NCBI RefSeq assembly: GCF_001422665.1
Contig: NZ_LMLU01000009.1
Location: forward strand, 62,001 to 126,000
From: Arthrobacter sp. Leaf234
Lineage (GTDB): Bacteria; Actinomycetota; Actinomycetes; Actinomycetales; Micrococcaceae
DNA length: 64,000 nt
Reading direction: 5' to 3'
The notes under the pieces are model-generated. The model did not search any database. It saw only the letters and a list, made by a program, of their open reading frames with translations, and was not told the DNA's origin. The position numbers were made by a program, and so were the translations under genes. Below, one piece after another: positions 1 to 10,713 of this stretch (positions are counted from its first letter, which is position 1; every line of letters begins with the position of its first letter).

Positions 1-754
1 ATCTCGTCACCGACGCTGACGCGGACGCCACCGATGAGGGCCGGATCGACCTTCACGTTGACCTTCAACTGGCGGCCGTACATGGCATTGAGCCCTGCCT
101 CGAGGCGCTCGAACTGGCTCGCCGACAGCGGACGGGTGACGCTGACATCGGCGATCCAGCGCTGCTGGCGCGCCGCGACCAGTTCCAGGAACCGCTCGAC
201 CAGCGCAGCGGGCTTGAGTCCGCGCGGCGACCGGACGGCCTGCGTGATGAGCAGGCGGCTCGCAGGCCCTGCCGACGGCACGAGCTTCAGGCCGAGGGTG
301 ACCTTCGACTCCGACGACGCCTGCGCCTCGGAGAGAGCCCTCTGCAGGGCGTGGTCCGAAGCGACGACCTGGATGAAGGAGTACAGCTCGTTCTCGAGTT
401 GCTCCAGACCCTCGACGCCGCTTCCCTGCTCGGCGACCGAGATCACCACGGTGGCCGCCAGGGTCTCCAGCGCATCACCGATGTCACGGGCATTGGCCCA
501 GCGCTCACCGACGAGGTCGCGCACGACACCGGCCGCCTCCGAGGACACGCGTCCGGCGATCAGCTGATCGACGAGCACGGCCTTGTCCTTCCCGGTGCGG
601 GACGGATCCGTCAGCGCCCGGCGGAGGCCTGCGTTGCTGTCAAGGATCGCCAGGACGCCGAACAGGTCCTCGGCCAGCGCGAGGTTCGCGCCCGCCAGGC
701 GGGACTCGAGTCCTTCACGGACCGTTGCCAGGGAGACGCTCGATACTCCGGCCA

Positions 755-755
<1 letters not shown>
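1..755 (-). CDS. atpH: F1Fo ATP synthase subunit delta (3' end cut by window)
   Basis: Subunit delta forms the peripheral stalk with subunit b and fixes the alpha3-beta3 head against rotation. The reading frame starts at an ATG at 755 that overlaps the TAA of atpF (TAATG), so the two are translationally coupled. It stays open to the window edge, giving 251 visible residues; actinobacterial delta subunits are about 270, so only the tail is missing. The N-terminal half is the helical OSCP-like domain (MAGVSSVSLATVREGLESR at the start). The visible C-terminal part contains an RPLSASQFERL segment followed by a GGVRVSVGDEI segment, as expected for the family. It is the last visible gene of the atp operon. 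Confidence 0.93.
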
Positions 756-1309
<554 letters not shown>

Positions 1310-1356
1310 TCACCCGTCTTTCTTCAACTGGTCTTCGGTCGGTCAGGACGGCTGTG

Positions 1357-1572
1357 TCAGGCGCCGATGACGAAGGCGAAGACGAGGCCCAGGATCGCGA
1401 GGGCTTCGGTCAGTGCCAGGCCGAGGAAGGCGATGGGCTGGAGGACACGCTGTGCCTCAGGCTGGCGAGCCACGCCATTGATGTAGGCCGCGAAGACGAG
1501 ACCCACACCGATACCACCGCCGATTGCGGAGAGACCGTATCCAACGAGGTTGAGGCTACCCTGTACTTCCAT
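1357..1572 (-). CDS. atpE: F1Fo ATP synthase subunit c (proteolipid)
   Basis: This 71-residue hairpin of two membrane helices assembles into the rotating c-ring. The Gly-rich helix 1 ([15 protein letters not shown]), the polar loop RQPE at residues 36-39 that contacts F1, and helix 2 with the ion-carrying carboxylate Glu56 ([13 protein letters not shown]) are all visible. The residues around Glu56 look like the proton type rather than the sodium type (inference). A good ribosome site (AAAGGA) sits 5 bases before the ATG. Helix 2 around Glu56 is the region known as the bedaquiline target in mycobacteria. Confidence 0.97.
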   Translation of the reverse strand: MEVQGSLNLVGYGLSAIGGGIGVGLVFAAYINGVARQPEAQRVLQPIAFLGLALTEALAILGLVFAFVIGA

Positions 1573-1647
1573 TGTGTTCCTTTCAAGATGCCGCCTTGAT
1601 GCGACAGGTTGTTTGGGATCATCCCCGACGGGGAAGACATGTGTGAA

Positions 1648-2469
1648 TCAGTGGGCGTCGGCGTGCAGTGCGCCTTCGATGTAGATCGCGGCCAGCAGCG
1701 TGAAGACGTAGGCCTGCAGGATCATGATCAGTGCTTCGAGCATGTACATCGCGACGGATCCGACGAGGACCAGGACGCTGGTTCCCTGCAGCAGGATGTT
1801 GCCCGTCATGACCATGTACTCGATGGCCGAACCCGCGAGGGTCACGATCAGGTGGCCCGCGAGCATGGTGGCGAAGAGTCGGAGCGAGTGCGTGACCGGC
1901 CGGACGATGAAGTTCGAGATGATCTCGATCGGCACCACGATCAGCAGGATGTACCAGGGGACACCCGAGGGGACCACGGCCAGCTTGAAGTAGCGGATAC
2001 CGTGCCTCTTCAGGCCGATGCCGACCCAGAGGAAGAAGAAGATGGCGGCGATGCCGTAGGCGCTGCCGGGGTGGGAGAACGTCGGCAGCTGCAGGAAGGG
2101 AACCGCGCCGAAGATGTTGTTCACCAGCACGAAGAAGAACGCGGTGAAAAGCCACGGCACGTACTTCAGGAATTCCTTGCCGCCGATGATGTCCTTGCCG
2201 ATGGAGTTCCGGACGAATCCGTAGGCGGACTCCCCCAGGAACTGCAGCTTGCCGGGCACCAGCTGGTTCCGCCTCGAGGCGACGAGGAAGAAGGCGGCGA
2301 TGAGGACCACCGAGAGGATGGTCAGCAGCATCTGCTTCCCGAAGCCGCCCTCGAGGAGGACGCCGTATTCCCCACCCCAGGGCAGGATGTCCCGGTAGTG
2401 GGTGTCATCGATAGTCGGGGCTACGAATCCCTCTTCGGTAGTTGCGGCCGGGAGCGCAAGCGCGATCAA
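1648..2469 (-). CDS. atpB: F1Fo ATP synthase subunit a
   Basis: Subunit a forms the two proton half-channels beside the c-ring. The 273-residue protein has six or so hydrophobic helices. It carries the essential arginine in SLRLFATMLAGH and the family segments GESAYGFVRNSIG and WLFTAFFFVLVNN. The start is a TTG at 2469, six bases after AGGA (AGAGAGGAAACGCG), which is the only well-placed initiation site; a rare codon here may limit expression. It is followed by atpE after 75 bp. Confidence 0.95.
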   Translation of the reverse strand: MIALALPAATTEEGFVAPTIDDTHYRDILPWGGEYGVLLEGGFGKQMLLTILSVVLIAAFFLVASRRNQLVPGKLQFLGESAYGFVRNSIGKDIIGGKEFLKYVPWLFTAFFFVLVNNIFGAVPFLQLPTFSHPGSAYGIAAIFFFLWVGIGLKRHGIRYFKLAVVPSGVPWYILLIVVPIEIISNFIVRPVTHSLRLFATMLAGHLIVTLAGSAIEYMVMTGNILLQGTSVLVLVGSVAMYMLEALIMILQAYVFTLLAAIYIEGALHADAH

Positions 2470-2551
2470 CGCGTTTCCTCTCTGCAGTGTCCATCGTTGG
2501 GCAAGATCTGTTCGGCCGCGTGACTGGTCCGACTCGTTGAGTTATGGGGAG

Positions 2552-2869
2552 TCACTCGGGTCCTGTACCGGCATCGGGCGTCGGCCGGGATCCGCTCTGC
2601 GGATTCGGCGTATGGTCCCGGGTGAGGTTGTGCATGTGGGAGAGGTAGAAACCGCCCGCTGCACCTAAGAACGCTCCCGCCAGCACCAACCAGCGCGTGT
2701 CGAGGAGATTATCCAGCCACCAGCCTATCAAACTCCACACCAGGATCCCGCCAATGATGTAGCTGAAGACGGCCATCCCGGCGTTGTAGCCGCCGTTGGA
2801 ATAGCGGGCGTCGCCGCTTCCGCGCGGCGTGCCGGGGCCACCGCCAGCTTCCGGTCCTGTCATCGGCAT
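2552..2869 (-). CDS. AtpZ/AtpI-family small membrane protein of the atp operon
   Basis: This 105-residue protein has a Gly/Pro-rich N-terminus, two membrane helices (about 33-52 and 60-80: FSYIIGGILVWSLIGWWLDNL and WLVLAGAFLGAAGGFYLSHM) and a polar tail. That arrangement, directly upstream of atpB, matches the AtpZ family, which is associated with c-ring assembly and magnesium handling. The start ATG is one base after the stop of the preceding gene, so they are co-translated. The family call rests on topology and position; individual residues are poorly conserved. Confidence 0.7.
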   Translation of the reverse strand: MPMTGPEAGGGPGTPRGSGDARYSNGGYNAGMAVFSYIIGGILVWSLIGWWLDNLLDTRWLVLAGAFLGAAGGFYLSHMHNLTRDHTPNPQSGSRPTPDAGTGPE

Positions 2870-2870
2870 G

Positions 2871-3479
2871 TCAGTGTCCTTCCGGTCCGTGCGGGGTGGG
2901 CCGGGCGTCGGCCGGCCCCTCTACAGGCGGCTGCGCGGGGACGTGCCCGGGCTGGGTCCGGGGCTCCTCGCCGTCGCCGTACAGGGGGGTACGGAGGCGC
3001 GAGAAGGCGATGACCTCGGCGACCTGCCAGGCGATGACGGTGGCGAGTGCCCCGCTGAAGAACCAGGTGCGGTCCAGCCATCCCGGCGTTCCCAGGAAGA
3101 ACAGCACGGCGGCGAACCCCACGACCTTGATGGCGTAGGTGACGGCGAAGAGGCCGAGTGCCCCGGACGGATTGGTGCGGCCCGCATAGTGGCCGATCAG
3201 GAGGCTGATACCGAAGAAGGCGACGACGAGCGCCGCTCCGGAGAGGACGCTGAGACCGGCTGCGGGCGACGTCGCCACGGTCGCGACGACGGCCAGGCCC
3301 ACGGCGATCGCTCCCCCGGCCCCGGCGCTCCGTGCCAGGATCCCGAGCCAGGGTGACGCCGTCGCTCCCGATGCCGGCACGATGTGGGCCTGGTCGGGTC
3401 CTGTGGCCGGCTCATCCGGTCGTGGCACGTCATGTCCGCTCTGTCGGCTGCGCCGTCCGGCGCCCTGCTGGTCCTCCAC
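2871..3479 (-). CDS. AtpI-like four-helix membrane protein, first gene of the atp operon
   Basis: The 202-residue protein has a disordered N-terminus of about 40 residues, four predicted membrane helices (about 45-68, 76-95, 108-128, 138-156), and a Pro-rich cytoplasmic tail. Position as the first gene before AtpZ-like and atpB, plus the four-helix layout, matches the AtpI (ATP synthase protein I) superfamily, which helps c-ring assembly. The GTG start at 3479 lacks an obvious ribosome site. The function is inferred from synteny; sequence identity to characterised AtpI cannot be judged here. Confidence 0.65.
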   Translation of the reverse strand: MEDQQGAGRRSRQSGHDVPRPDEPATGPDQAHIVPASGATASPWLGILARSAGAGGAIAVGLAVVATVATSPAAGLSVLSGAALVVAFFGISLLIGHYAGRTNPSGALGLFAVTYAIKVVGFAAVLFFLGTPGWLDRTWFFSGALATVIAWQVAEVIAFSRLRTPLYGDGEEPRTQPGHVPAQPPVEGPADARPTPHGPEGH

Positions 3480-3689
3480 CGACGGCGTCGGGAGGGCTGT
3501 ACCGGATCGGCGGGACGGATAATCACCGCGCCCGGCGCATGGAATTCTACCGTACCCGCGCTGCGCCCCCTCTGCCGTCCGGCCTCCGGCACCGGCTCCC
3601 GCCGCCCCACCGGACGTCCCCGGCGATCCGCCGCCCCCGGCCCTTCACGGCTTCCTGGGCTCCCGCCTCCCCCGCCACAGTGCCTGCGA

Positions 3690-4712
3690 TCAGGCGCCCG
3701 CAGCGACCCGTCGGCGGGCCGCGGCGCGGAAGATCCGCGGCGAGTAGAGGTACACGGCGACGACGGCGGCGGCGAACAGGGACGCCGACACCGCGAGCGG
3801 CGCGGGTGCCGTGGCGAGCACGAAGCCCGCTGCTCCGGTCAGGGCGGACAGCACGGAGACGAGGACGGAGACCTGTACGTGGGAGAGTCCCGTGTCCGTG
3901 AGTCGCTGGTAGACGTGCTGGCGGTGCGCCGTCGAGAGGCGTTCGCCGCGCCGCGCGCGCCGGAGGAACGTGGTGAAGGTGTCGGCGAGGTAGATGAGGA
4001 CCGGCGAGAGCAGGTATTCCAGGTACACCCCTGCGAGCAGGCCGGTCACGGCGATCGCCGCGATGGAGGCGCCGAGCAGATAGCTGCCGACGTCGCCGAG
4101 GAAGACGAACCCGCGGCCGAGGTTCCAGGGCAGGAACCCCGCGAAGGCCGCCGCCACCACGAGTCCGGCGACGGTGAGCCAGAGCTGGTCCGACAGCACG
4201 CCGGCCCAGGCATAGAAGAGGCCGACCACGAGGCCGTGCATACCGGAGATGCCGTTGATGCCGTCCATGAAATTGGCTGCGTTGATGTAGGTGGCGACCG
4301 CGACGGCGCCGACCGGGATCCACCAGTAGCTGCTGTCGTCGATCGTCGTCGCCAGGGCGGCGGTACCGACCGCACCGATGAGCAGCTGGGTCGCCAGCCT
4401 GACCCGGACGGACAGTCCGCGGAAGTCCTCGATCCACCCCAGGGCGGACGCCGCGGCCACCAGCACGAGGATCACCAGGATCAGCGACCGGTCGACGGCG
4501 ACGAGGCCCGTCGCGAGCGAGAGGGCGAGGGCCACGAGGATCGCGAGCGAGACCGCGAGGCCCATGCCGCGCAGGACGACCGTGCTGTGCGAGGAGCGGG
4601 TGTTCGGGATGTCGATCACGCCGAGCCGCCGGAGCAGCGGCCTGACGGCGAAGGGCAACAGGAGCGAGAGGACGAGCGCGATCAGGCCGATCACGACCAG
4701 CAGCGTGGTCAT
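3690..4712 (-). CDS. polyprenyl-phosphate phosphosugar transferase, WecA/WbpL type
   Basis: Enzymes of this MraY-like family transfer a sugar 1-phosphate from a UDP-sugar to undecaprenyl phosphate, starting a lipid-linked glycan. The 340-residue protein is almost entirely membrane helices. It keeps the family's cytoplasmic motifs: NTRSSHS with a following RGMG near the N-terminus, the Asp-containing NFMDGINGISG, FLGDVGS, and the basic HRQHVYQRL loop. RSSH and HxxHxYQRL are closer to WbpL than to WecA/TagO (recalled family knowledge). The ATG at 4712 overlaps the stop of the dehydratase gene (ATGA). Pairing with a WbpM-type dehydratase suggests the substrate is a 4-keto-6-deoxy-derived N-acetylamino sugar. 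Confidence 0.85.
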   Translation of the reverse strand: MTTLLVVIGLIALVLSLLLPFAVRPLLRRLGVIDIPNTRSSHSTVVLRGMGLAVSLAILVALALSLATGLVAVDRSLILVILVLVAAASALGWIEDFRGLSVRVRLATQLLIGAVGTAALATTIDDSSYWWIPVGAVAVATYINAANFMDGINGISGMHGLVVGLFYAWAGVLSDQLWLTVAGLVVAAAFAGFLPWNLGRGFVFLGDVGSYLLGASIAAIAVTGLLAGVYLEYLLSPVLIYLADTFTTFLRRARRGERLSTAHRQHVYQRLTDTGLSHVQVSVLVSVLSALTGAAGFVLATAPAPLAVSASLFAAAVVAVYLYSPRIFRAAARRRVAAGA

Positions 4713-6694
4713 GGCGTCGTCCCGCCGGACCCCGAGGTGGAGGACGCGGACGGACGGGATGCCGCGGAACGTGCGTCGTGACCGCGGTCGTCGGACCGCG
4801 TCGGACCGTCCGGCGCCGATCCTGCGGGAGCCTCCAGCTCCGTCGCCGCATCGAGGGAGGCGATGCTGCGGTGATCGTGGCCGAAGCCGCCCTCGGCCTT
4901 CCACGCCTGCAGGTCCAGCTGCTGCGGGTCGAGGGCCACGACGGAGGTGTGCGAGATCTTCGGATGCAGCGGGCGCGAGTCGTCCTCGCCGACGCCCATG
5001 AGGTCCTCGTGCATCTTCTCGCCGGGGCGCAGCCCGGTGAAGACGATGTCGATGTCCTTGCCGGACATCGCGATCATGCGCTGGGCGACGTCGAGGATCC
5101 GGACCGCCTCCCCCATGTCGAGGATCAGGACCTCCCCGCCCCTGCCGATGGCACCGGCCTGCACCACGAGCTGGCATGCCTCGGGGATGGTCATGAAGAA
5201 GCGCGTCACCTCCGGGTCCGTCACGGTGATGGGACCGCCGGTGCGGATCTGCTCCGTGAACAGCGGCAGCATGGAGCCGCGGCTGCCGATCACGTTGCCG
5301 AACCTGACGGAGACGTACTGCTGCCCGGTCCGCTGGGCGTGGTGGGACGTGAGCTTCTCGGCGACGCGCTTGGAGTGGCCGAGGACGCTGGTGGGGTCCG
5401 CGGCCTTGTCCGTCGAGATGTTCACGAAGTTCGTCACCCCCACCGAGGCGGACGCCCGCAGCACGTTCAGCGAGCCCTGCACGTTCGTCTTCCAGGCCTC
5501 CTCCGGGTACTGCTCGAGGAGGGAGACGTGCTTGAGTGCCGCGGCGTGGAAGACGACCTGCGGCTTGCGGTCCTCGAAGATGTCCAGCAGTGCGTCCGCG
5601 TCCCGGATGTCCGCGAGGACGGTGTCGCGGCCGGTCAGCAGTCCCCGTCCCGTGAGGGAGATCTGCGTGGACTGGAGGCCCGTCTCGTCACGGTCGAGCA
5701 TGATCAGCTCGGCCGGGGCGAACGCGGACAGCTGGCGGCACAGCTCGGAGCCGATCGAGCCGCCCGCTCCCGTCACGAGCACGCGCTTGCCGGTGATGTA
5801 GCCGGCCACCTCGTCCGGGTGGATGTCCACCGGACGGCGTCCGATGAGGTCCTCGACCGCGACCTCACGGAAGTCGGCGATGGCCGGGCCCGAGGCACCC
5901 AGCATGTCGCGCAGCGGCGGGAGGACGAGCACCTTGATGCCGAGGCCCGCGACGAGGTCGGAGACGCGACGCACCTGGGCTGCCTCGACCCCGGCGAAGG
6001 CGATGACCAGGAGCGAGGCCTGCGTCCTCGCCACGACCTCGCGCAGATCGTCGATCCGTCCGAGGACCGGCACCGAGGAGAGGCGGAGGTGCTTCTTGGC
6101 GGGATCGTCGTCGATCAGGCCGACGGGGAAGTAGGGCGATCCGGGGTCCTGCATCATGCGGACCACCAGGGAGTTGCCGAGGAAACCGGCACCGTAGATG
6201 AGCGTCCGCTGCGCATCCTCGCCCGGCTTGGCCTTGCTCTCCACGTACATCCGCTTGAGGTACCGGGTCGCTGCGAGGAACATGCAGGCGAACGGGAAGG
6301 CGATGATGCCGATGCTGCGCGGGACCTCGATGACGGTGAAGAAGGCGACGCTGACGAGGACGAGGATGACGCCGACCAGCACCGCGACGATGACGAGGAG
6401 CTTCGCCTCGTGGAAGCTGCCGAAGCTGTACCTGCCCCGGTAGAGCGCGAAGCTCAGTCCGACGACCAGCTGTGCCAGGACCGCGACCGCGCAGAAGGCC
6501 GCGATACCGGGGACATTGACCTCCTTCACGAGCAGCTCGTACCTCAGGATGAGGGCCAGGAGGATCGCGACGATCCAGGCGGCGGCGTCCAGCAGGTACT
6601 GCGACCACAGCCAGATGGCGGGTTTGTCGCCGCTCGACCCGACGGCGGTGGAGCCGGATGTCCGGGCCGCGGCCCGTCCTTCGTTGAGTCCCAT
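4709..6694 (-). CDS. membrane-bound UDP-sugar 4,6-dehydratase/epimerase, WbpM/CapD type
   Basis: The 661-residue protein has four N-terminal membrane helices (about 25-135), a CoA-binding-like Rossmann domain (GAGFLGNS near residue 160), and a C-terminal NAD(P)-binding catalytic domain starting at GAGGSIGS near residue 310. The family STDKA motif and downstream Lys (LGHSK) are present. The position that is Tyr in FlaA1-like and Met in WbpM-like enzymes of the Y/M-x3-K motif is Leu here. It likely converts a UDP-HexNAc to a 4-keto-6-deoxy sugar for the coupled transferase. The C-terminal tail of about 60 residues is Ser/Gly/Pro-rich and disordered. Confidence 0.85.
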   Translation of the reverse strand: MGLNEGRAAARTSGSTAVGSSGDKPAIWLWSQYLLDAAAWIVAILLALILRYELLVKEVNVPGIAAFCAVAVLAQLVVGLSFALYRGRYSFGSFHEAKLLVIVAVLVGVILVLVSVAFFTVIEVPRSIGIIAFPFACMFLAATRYLKRMYVESKAKPGEDAQRTLIYGAGFLGNSLVVRMMQDPGSPYFPVGLIDDDPAKKHLRLSSVPVLGRIDDLREVVARTQASLLVIAFAGVEAAQVRRVSDLVAGLGIKVLVLPPLRDMLGASGPAIADFREVAVEDLIGRRPVDIHPDEVAGYITGKRVLVTGAGGSIGSELCRQLSAFAPAELIMLDRDETGLQSTQISLTGRGLLTGRDTVLADIRDADALLDIFEDRKPQVVFHAAALKHVSLLEQYPEEAWKTNVQGSLNVLRASASVGVTNFVNISTDKAADPTSVLGHSKRVAEKLTSHHAQRTGQQYVSVRFGNVIGSRGSMLPLFTEQIRTGGPITVTDPEVTRFFMTIPEACQLVVQAGAIGRGGEVLILDMGEAVRILDVAQRMIAMSGKDIDIVFTGLRPGEKMHEDLMGVGEDDSRPLHPKISHTSVVALDPQQLDLQAWKAEGGFGHDHRSIASLDAATELEAPAGSAPDGPTRSDDRGHDARSAASRPSASSTSGSGGTTP

Positions 6695-6896
6695 GATTCC
6701 TAACGATGTCTTGCAGGCCGGGACCGCGTTCCCACCGTCGGACCTGCCGTCTCCGGGCCCGCCGGTGGTGACGGGCGGGCCGGTCCGGCAGCAGCTGGAA
6801 CACGGTGTAATAGACTGCTACTACCCGAGAATACTAACTGCACGGCCTGTACCAGGCCCGTCGCGCACCGCCCTGGCGCGGCCCGGAAGGAGCAGT

Positions 6897-7871
6897 TTGC
6901 ACGCCCCTGACGCCGGCTCCCCCCGCGTGTTCATCGTCATCACGACGTACAACCGGGCGTCCTTCCTGAGGGATCTCCTCGACTCCATCGCAGCCCTGGA
7001 CCCCGCCCCGGCGGGGGTCGTCGTCGTGGACAACGCCAGCACCGACGACACCGCAGGGGTCCTCGCGGACCTCGACCTCGCCGTGCCGGTCGTCGTGCTG
7101 CGACTGCCGGCGAACGTCGGGGGTGCGGGCGGCTTCGCGGCCGGCGTGGCCCGCGGGCTCGAGGCAGGCGCCGACTGGCTCTGGCTGATGGACGACGACG
7201 TCGTCGTCCTCCCTGATGCCCTCGCGTCCTTCCGGCCCTGGATGGACCGCTACTCCTGCATCCACGGTCGTCGCCTCGACCACGCCGGGCGACCCTTCTT
7301 CTGGCAGCACCAGCTCCACGAGCGGCTCGGCGTCCATCTGCCGGTCCGCGGGGACGTCTTCGCCACCTCCCCGGTGTTCCACACGAACGTGGGCTGCTTC
7401 GAGGGGATGCTCGTCGCGGCCGACACCGTGCGGGAGACCGGTCTGCCCGACGCACGGTTCTTCCTCAACGGGGACGACACCACCTACGGGTGGCTGATCT
7501 CGCGGCACCACCCGGTCGCCTACGTCGATGCGTTCGTCCTCCGGAAGACGCGGGCGCAGCGGCAGATCGACCTCGGCGTGCGTCACCTCAACGACTCGAG
7601 CGACCTGTCCCGGTTCTGCGGCATGCGCAACCGCGGGCACCTCGCGCGCTACCTCCAGCTCCACGGCCGGTACTCCCGCCTCGGCTTCGGGCTGGGCACC
7701 CTCCTCTCCGCGGGGAAGGAGATCTTCCGCCTCCTGGCGGTCGAGCACTCCGTGTCCGGGCTGTCCGCCGTGTGGCGTGGCTGGCGGGCTGCGCGCGTGA
7801 TCCTGCGGGACCGGAGCTGGCGTCCCGAGCCGTCGCCGGCGGGCTCCACCGGCACGGGTGGCCCAGGATGA
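6897..7871 (+). CDS. family 2 glycosyltransferase, galactofuranosyl/rhamnosyl type
   Basis: This 324-residue GT2 (GT-A fold) enzyme has VFIVITTYNR at the start, the nucleotide-binding VDNASTDDT, NVGGAGGFAAG, the metal-binding WLMDDDV (Asp99-101), and the acceptor-side FLNGDDTTYGW. This combination is seen in GlfT-like and rhamnosyl transferases of actinobacterial cell-wall polysaccharide. The start is a TTG at 6897 with AAGGAG four bases upstream; upstream in-frame sequence does not look coding. It is divergent from the WbpM-type gene (202-bp shared control region) and overlaps the SDR gene by ATGA. The sugar specificity cannot be read from sequence alone. Confidence 0.85.
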   Translation: MHAPDAGSPRVFIVITTYNRASFLRDLLDSIAALDPAPAGVVVVDNASTDDTAGVLADLDLAVPVVVLRLPANVGGAGGFAAGVARGLEAGADWLWLMDDDVVVLPDALASFRPWMDRYSCIHGRRLDHAGRPFFWQHQLHERLGVHLPVRGDVFATSPVFHTNVGCFEGMLVAADTVRETGLPDARFFLNGDDTTYGWLISRHHPVAYVDAFVLRKTRAQRQIDLGVRHLNDSSDLSRFCGMRNRGHLARYLQLHGRYSRLGFGLGTLLSAGKEIFRLLAVEHSVSGLSAVWRGWRAARVILRDRSWRPEPSPAGSTGTGGPG

Positions 7872-8800
7872 GCTGGCTGGTCATCGGCGGCTCCGGCTTC
7901 GTCGGCCACGAGATCCTCGGTGCGGCCCGCGCAGCGGGCATCGAGACCCGCAGCGCTCCTGCGCCCCGGCTCCGGACGACGGCGGACACCCCGGAGGCGG
8001 TCCTCGCGGAAGCGCGCCGCAGTGACGTCACTGCACTGACCGGGCTCATGGCGGGTCACGACGTCGTCGTCAACGCGGCCGGACTCGCGACGCCGTCCGC
8101 CGAGGACAGTGCCGGGCTGAGGGGTGCGAACGCGTTGCTTCCGGCCGTCCTCGCCAGGGCGGCCGGCGCCGCGGGTGTCCGCCGCCTCGTCCACCTCAGC
8201 AGCGCTGCGGTCCAGGGACGCACGCCGCTACTGGACGAATCCGGCGGCGTCCAGCCCTTCTCCCCGTACTCCCGCAGCAAGGCGCTCGGCGAGCAGGCCC
8301 TGGCCCTGCTGGACCCGGGCGGCCTGGCGGTCGTCACGGTCCGCGCCACCTCCGTCCAGGGAGCAGGGCGGCCCACGACGGCGGCACTGGCGCGCCTCGC
8401 CCGTTCACCGCTGGCGTCGGTGGCGGCACCCGGTACCGCCGCCTCGCCCGTCACCTCGGTGGGCGCGCTCGCGGACCTCGTGATCGCCGTGGGGCGTCAC
8501 TCCGGCGAGGTGCCCGCCGTCGTCCTGCAACCGTGGGAGGGACTGTCCGTACGATCGGTCCTCGAGGCCGCGGGCGGAAGACCGCGTGTCCTGCCGGCGT
8601 GGCTGTGCAGGACTGTCGTCAGCGGGGGCTTCGCCACGTCGCGGCTCCTCGGCGGGAGGCTGGACGGCCATGTCCGTCGCGTCGAGCTCATGTGGTTCGG
8701 ACAGGACCAGGTGGCGGGCTGGGCCGCTGCCGAAGGGCTGGCGCCCGCGCCCCGGGTGAGGGATGTCCTCGGAGCGGCAGCGCTGCCCGACCAGCGGTAG
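7868..8800 (+). CDS. NAD-dependent epimerase/dehydratase (extended SDR)
   Basis: The 310-residue protein opens with the Rossmann motif GGSGFVG (residues 7-13) and contains the catalytic signature of extended short-chain dehydrogenases: LVHLSSAAV followed by FSPYSRSKALGE with Tyr-x3-Lys. Both catalytic residues are intact. It likely makes or modifies a nucleotide sugar for the coupled GT2 enzyme, but the substrate is not identifiable. The ATG at 7868 overlaps the preceding stop (ATGA). It converges on tsaC with a 41-bp gap. Confidence 0.8.
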   Translation: MSWLVIGGSGFVGHEILGAARAAGIETRSAPAPRLRTTADTPEAVLAEARRSDVTALTGLMAGHDVVVNAAGLATPSAEDSAGLRGANALLPAVLARAAGAAGVRRLVHLSSAAVQGRTPLLDESGGVQPFSPYSRSKALGEQALALLDPGGLAVVTVRATSVQGAGRPTTAALARLARSPLASVAAPGTAASPVTSVGALADLVIAVGRHSGEVPAVVLQPWEGLSVRSVLEAAGGRPRVLPAWLCRTVVSGGFATSRLLGGRLDGHVRRVELMWFGQDQVAGWAAAEGLAPAPRVRDVLGAAALPDQR

Positions 8801-8841
8801 GCGTCCGGGCGGCGCCCCGGGGCGGGATGGCCGAGGAGGGC

Positions 8842-9549
8842 TCAGCTGTCGGCGGCGACCGTGCCGTCGCCGTCGTCCCTGCTTGGACCTGCGTCGCCGT
8901 CGACGCCGATGATCCCCGGAACGATCTCCCGAAGCCGCTCCAGCGGAAGTGTCCCCTGGCGGACCACGCGCAGGGCCTCCCCCGTGGCGTCGACGATGGT
9001 CGAGCCCGTGCCGCCGCCCTCGCTTCTCGGACCTCCGTCGAGGTACACCGCGACCGAGGCGGCCAACTGGTCGGCGGCCTCGGCCGCCGTCGTCGCCGCC
9101 GGTTGCCCGGTCCTGTTGGCGGACGACACGGCCAGCGGACCGGTGAGCATCAGCAGCTCGAGGGCGATCTCGTCGTCGGGCACCCTGAGCGCCACCGTAC
9201 CGAGGGTGTCCCCCAGGTCCCACGTCAGGGAGGGCTGGGCATGGCAGATGAGGGTCAGTCCGCCGGGCCAGAACGTCTCGGCGAGCTTCCGCGCGTCCGG
9301 GTGGACGTCGGTGGCGAGGCCGTCGAGCGTCTGGAGGCGGGGGATGAGGACCGGCGGCGGCATGGTGCGCCCGCGCCCCTTCGAGGCCAGCAGCGTGGCG
9401 ACGGCCTGGGGCGAGAAGGCGTCCGCCCCGATGCCGTACACGGTGTCGGTGGGCAGGACGACGCACTGCTTCAGCGAGACGGCGCGCTGCGCGGCCGCGA
9501 GGCCTTCACGGCGCTGGGCGGGATCGGAGCAGTCGTAGCTGGTGGTCAC
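8842..9549 (-). CDS. tsaC: L-threonylcarbamoyladenylate synthase (TsaC/Sua5 family)
   Basis: This enzyme makes threonylcarbamoyl-AMP for the t6A37 modification of ANN-decoding tRNAs. The 235-residue protein has the YrdC-fold motifs LPTDTVYGIGADAF, the KGRGR substrate loop, FWPGGLTLI, VALRVPDD and SSANRTGQPA. It lacks a C-terminal Sua5 domain, so it is the short TsaC type. The GTG at 9549 is chosen because GGAGAG lies 8 bases upstream and conservation begins near there; a longer frame to 9651 has a non-conserved Pro/Arg-rich lead. Its neighbourhood with prmC and prfA is the usual actinobacterial translation cluster. Confidence 0.93.
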   Translation of the reverse strand: MTTSYDCSDPAQRREGLAAAQRAVSLKQCVVLPTDTVYGIGADAFSPQAVATLLASKGRGRTMPPPVLIPRLQTLDGLATDVHPDARKLAETFWPGGLTLICHAQPSLTWDLGDTLGTVALRVPDDEIALELLMLTGPLAVSSANRTGQPAATTAAEAADQLAASVAVYLDGGPRSEGGGTGSTIVDATGEALRVVRQGTLPLERLREIVPGIIGVDGDAGPSRDDGDGTVAADS

Positions 9550-9663
9550 CGGGTAATCTCTCCATTCGCCGGCGGTGCACGCCGGAGTCGGGGTATCGGG
9601 TGGGAGGGGTCGATGGGGTCGATCGGGTCGAGGCGTCGGCCCGCGGTGCACGCGCCTCGTCGA

Positions 9664-10709
<1,046 letters not shown>

Positions 10710-10713
<4 letters not shown>

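Noticed and set aside
1609-2523. Long plus-strand frame opposite atpB
   Set aside because: Acidic low-complexity shadow of subunit a; no family features.
3544-3549. TAGAAT as the -10 box of the atp operon
   Set aside because: It reads well on the minus strand but has no recognisable -35 and its position far before the first gene is not decisive.
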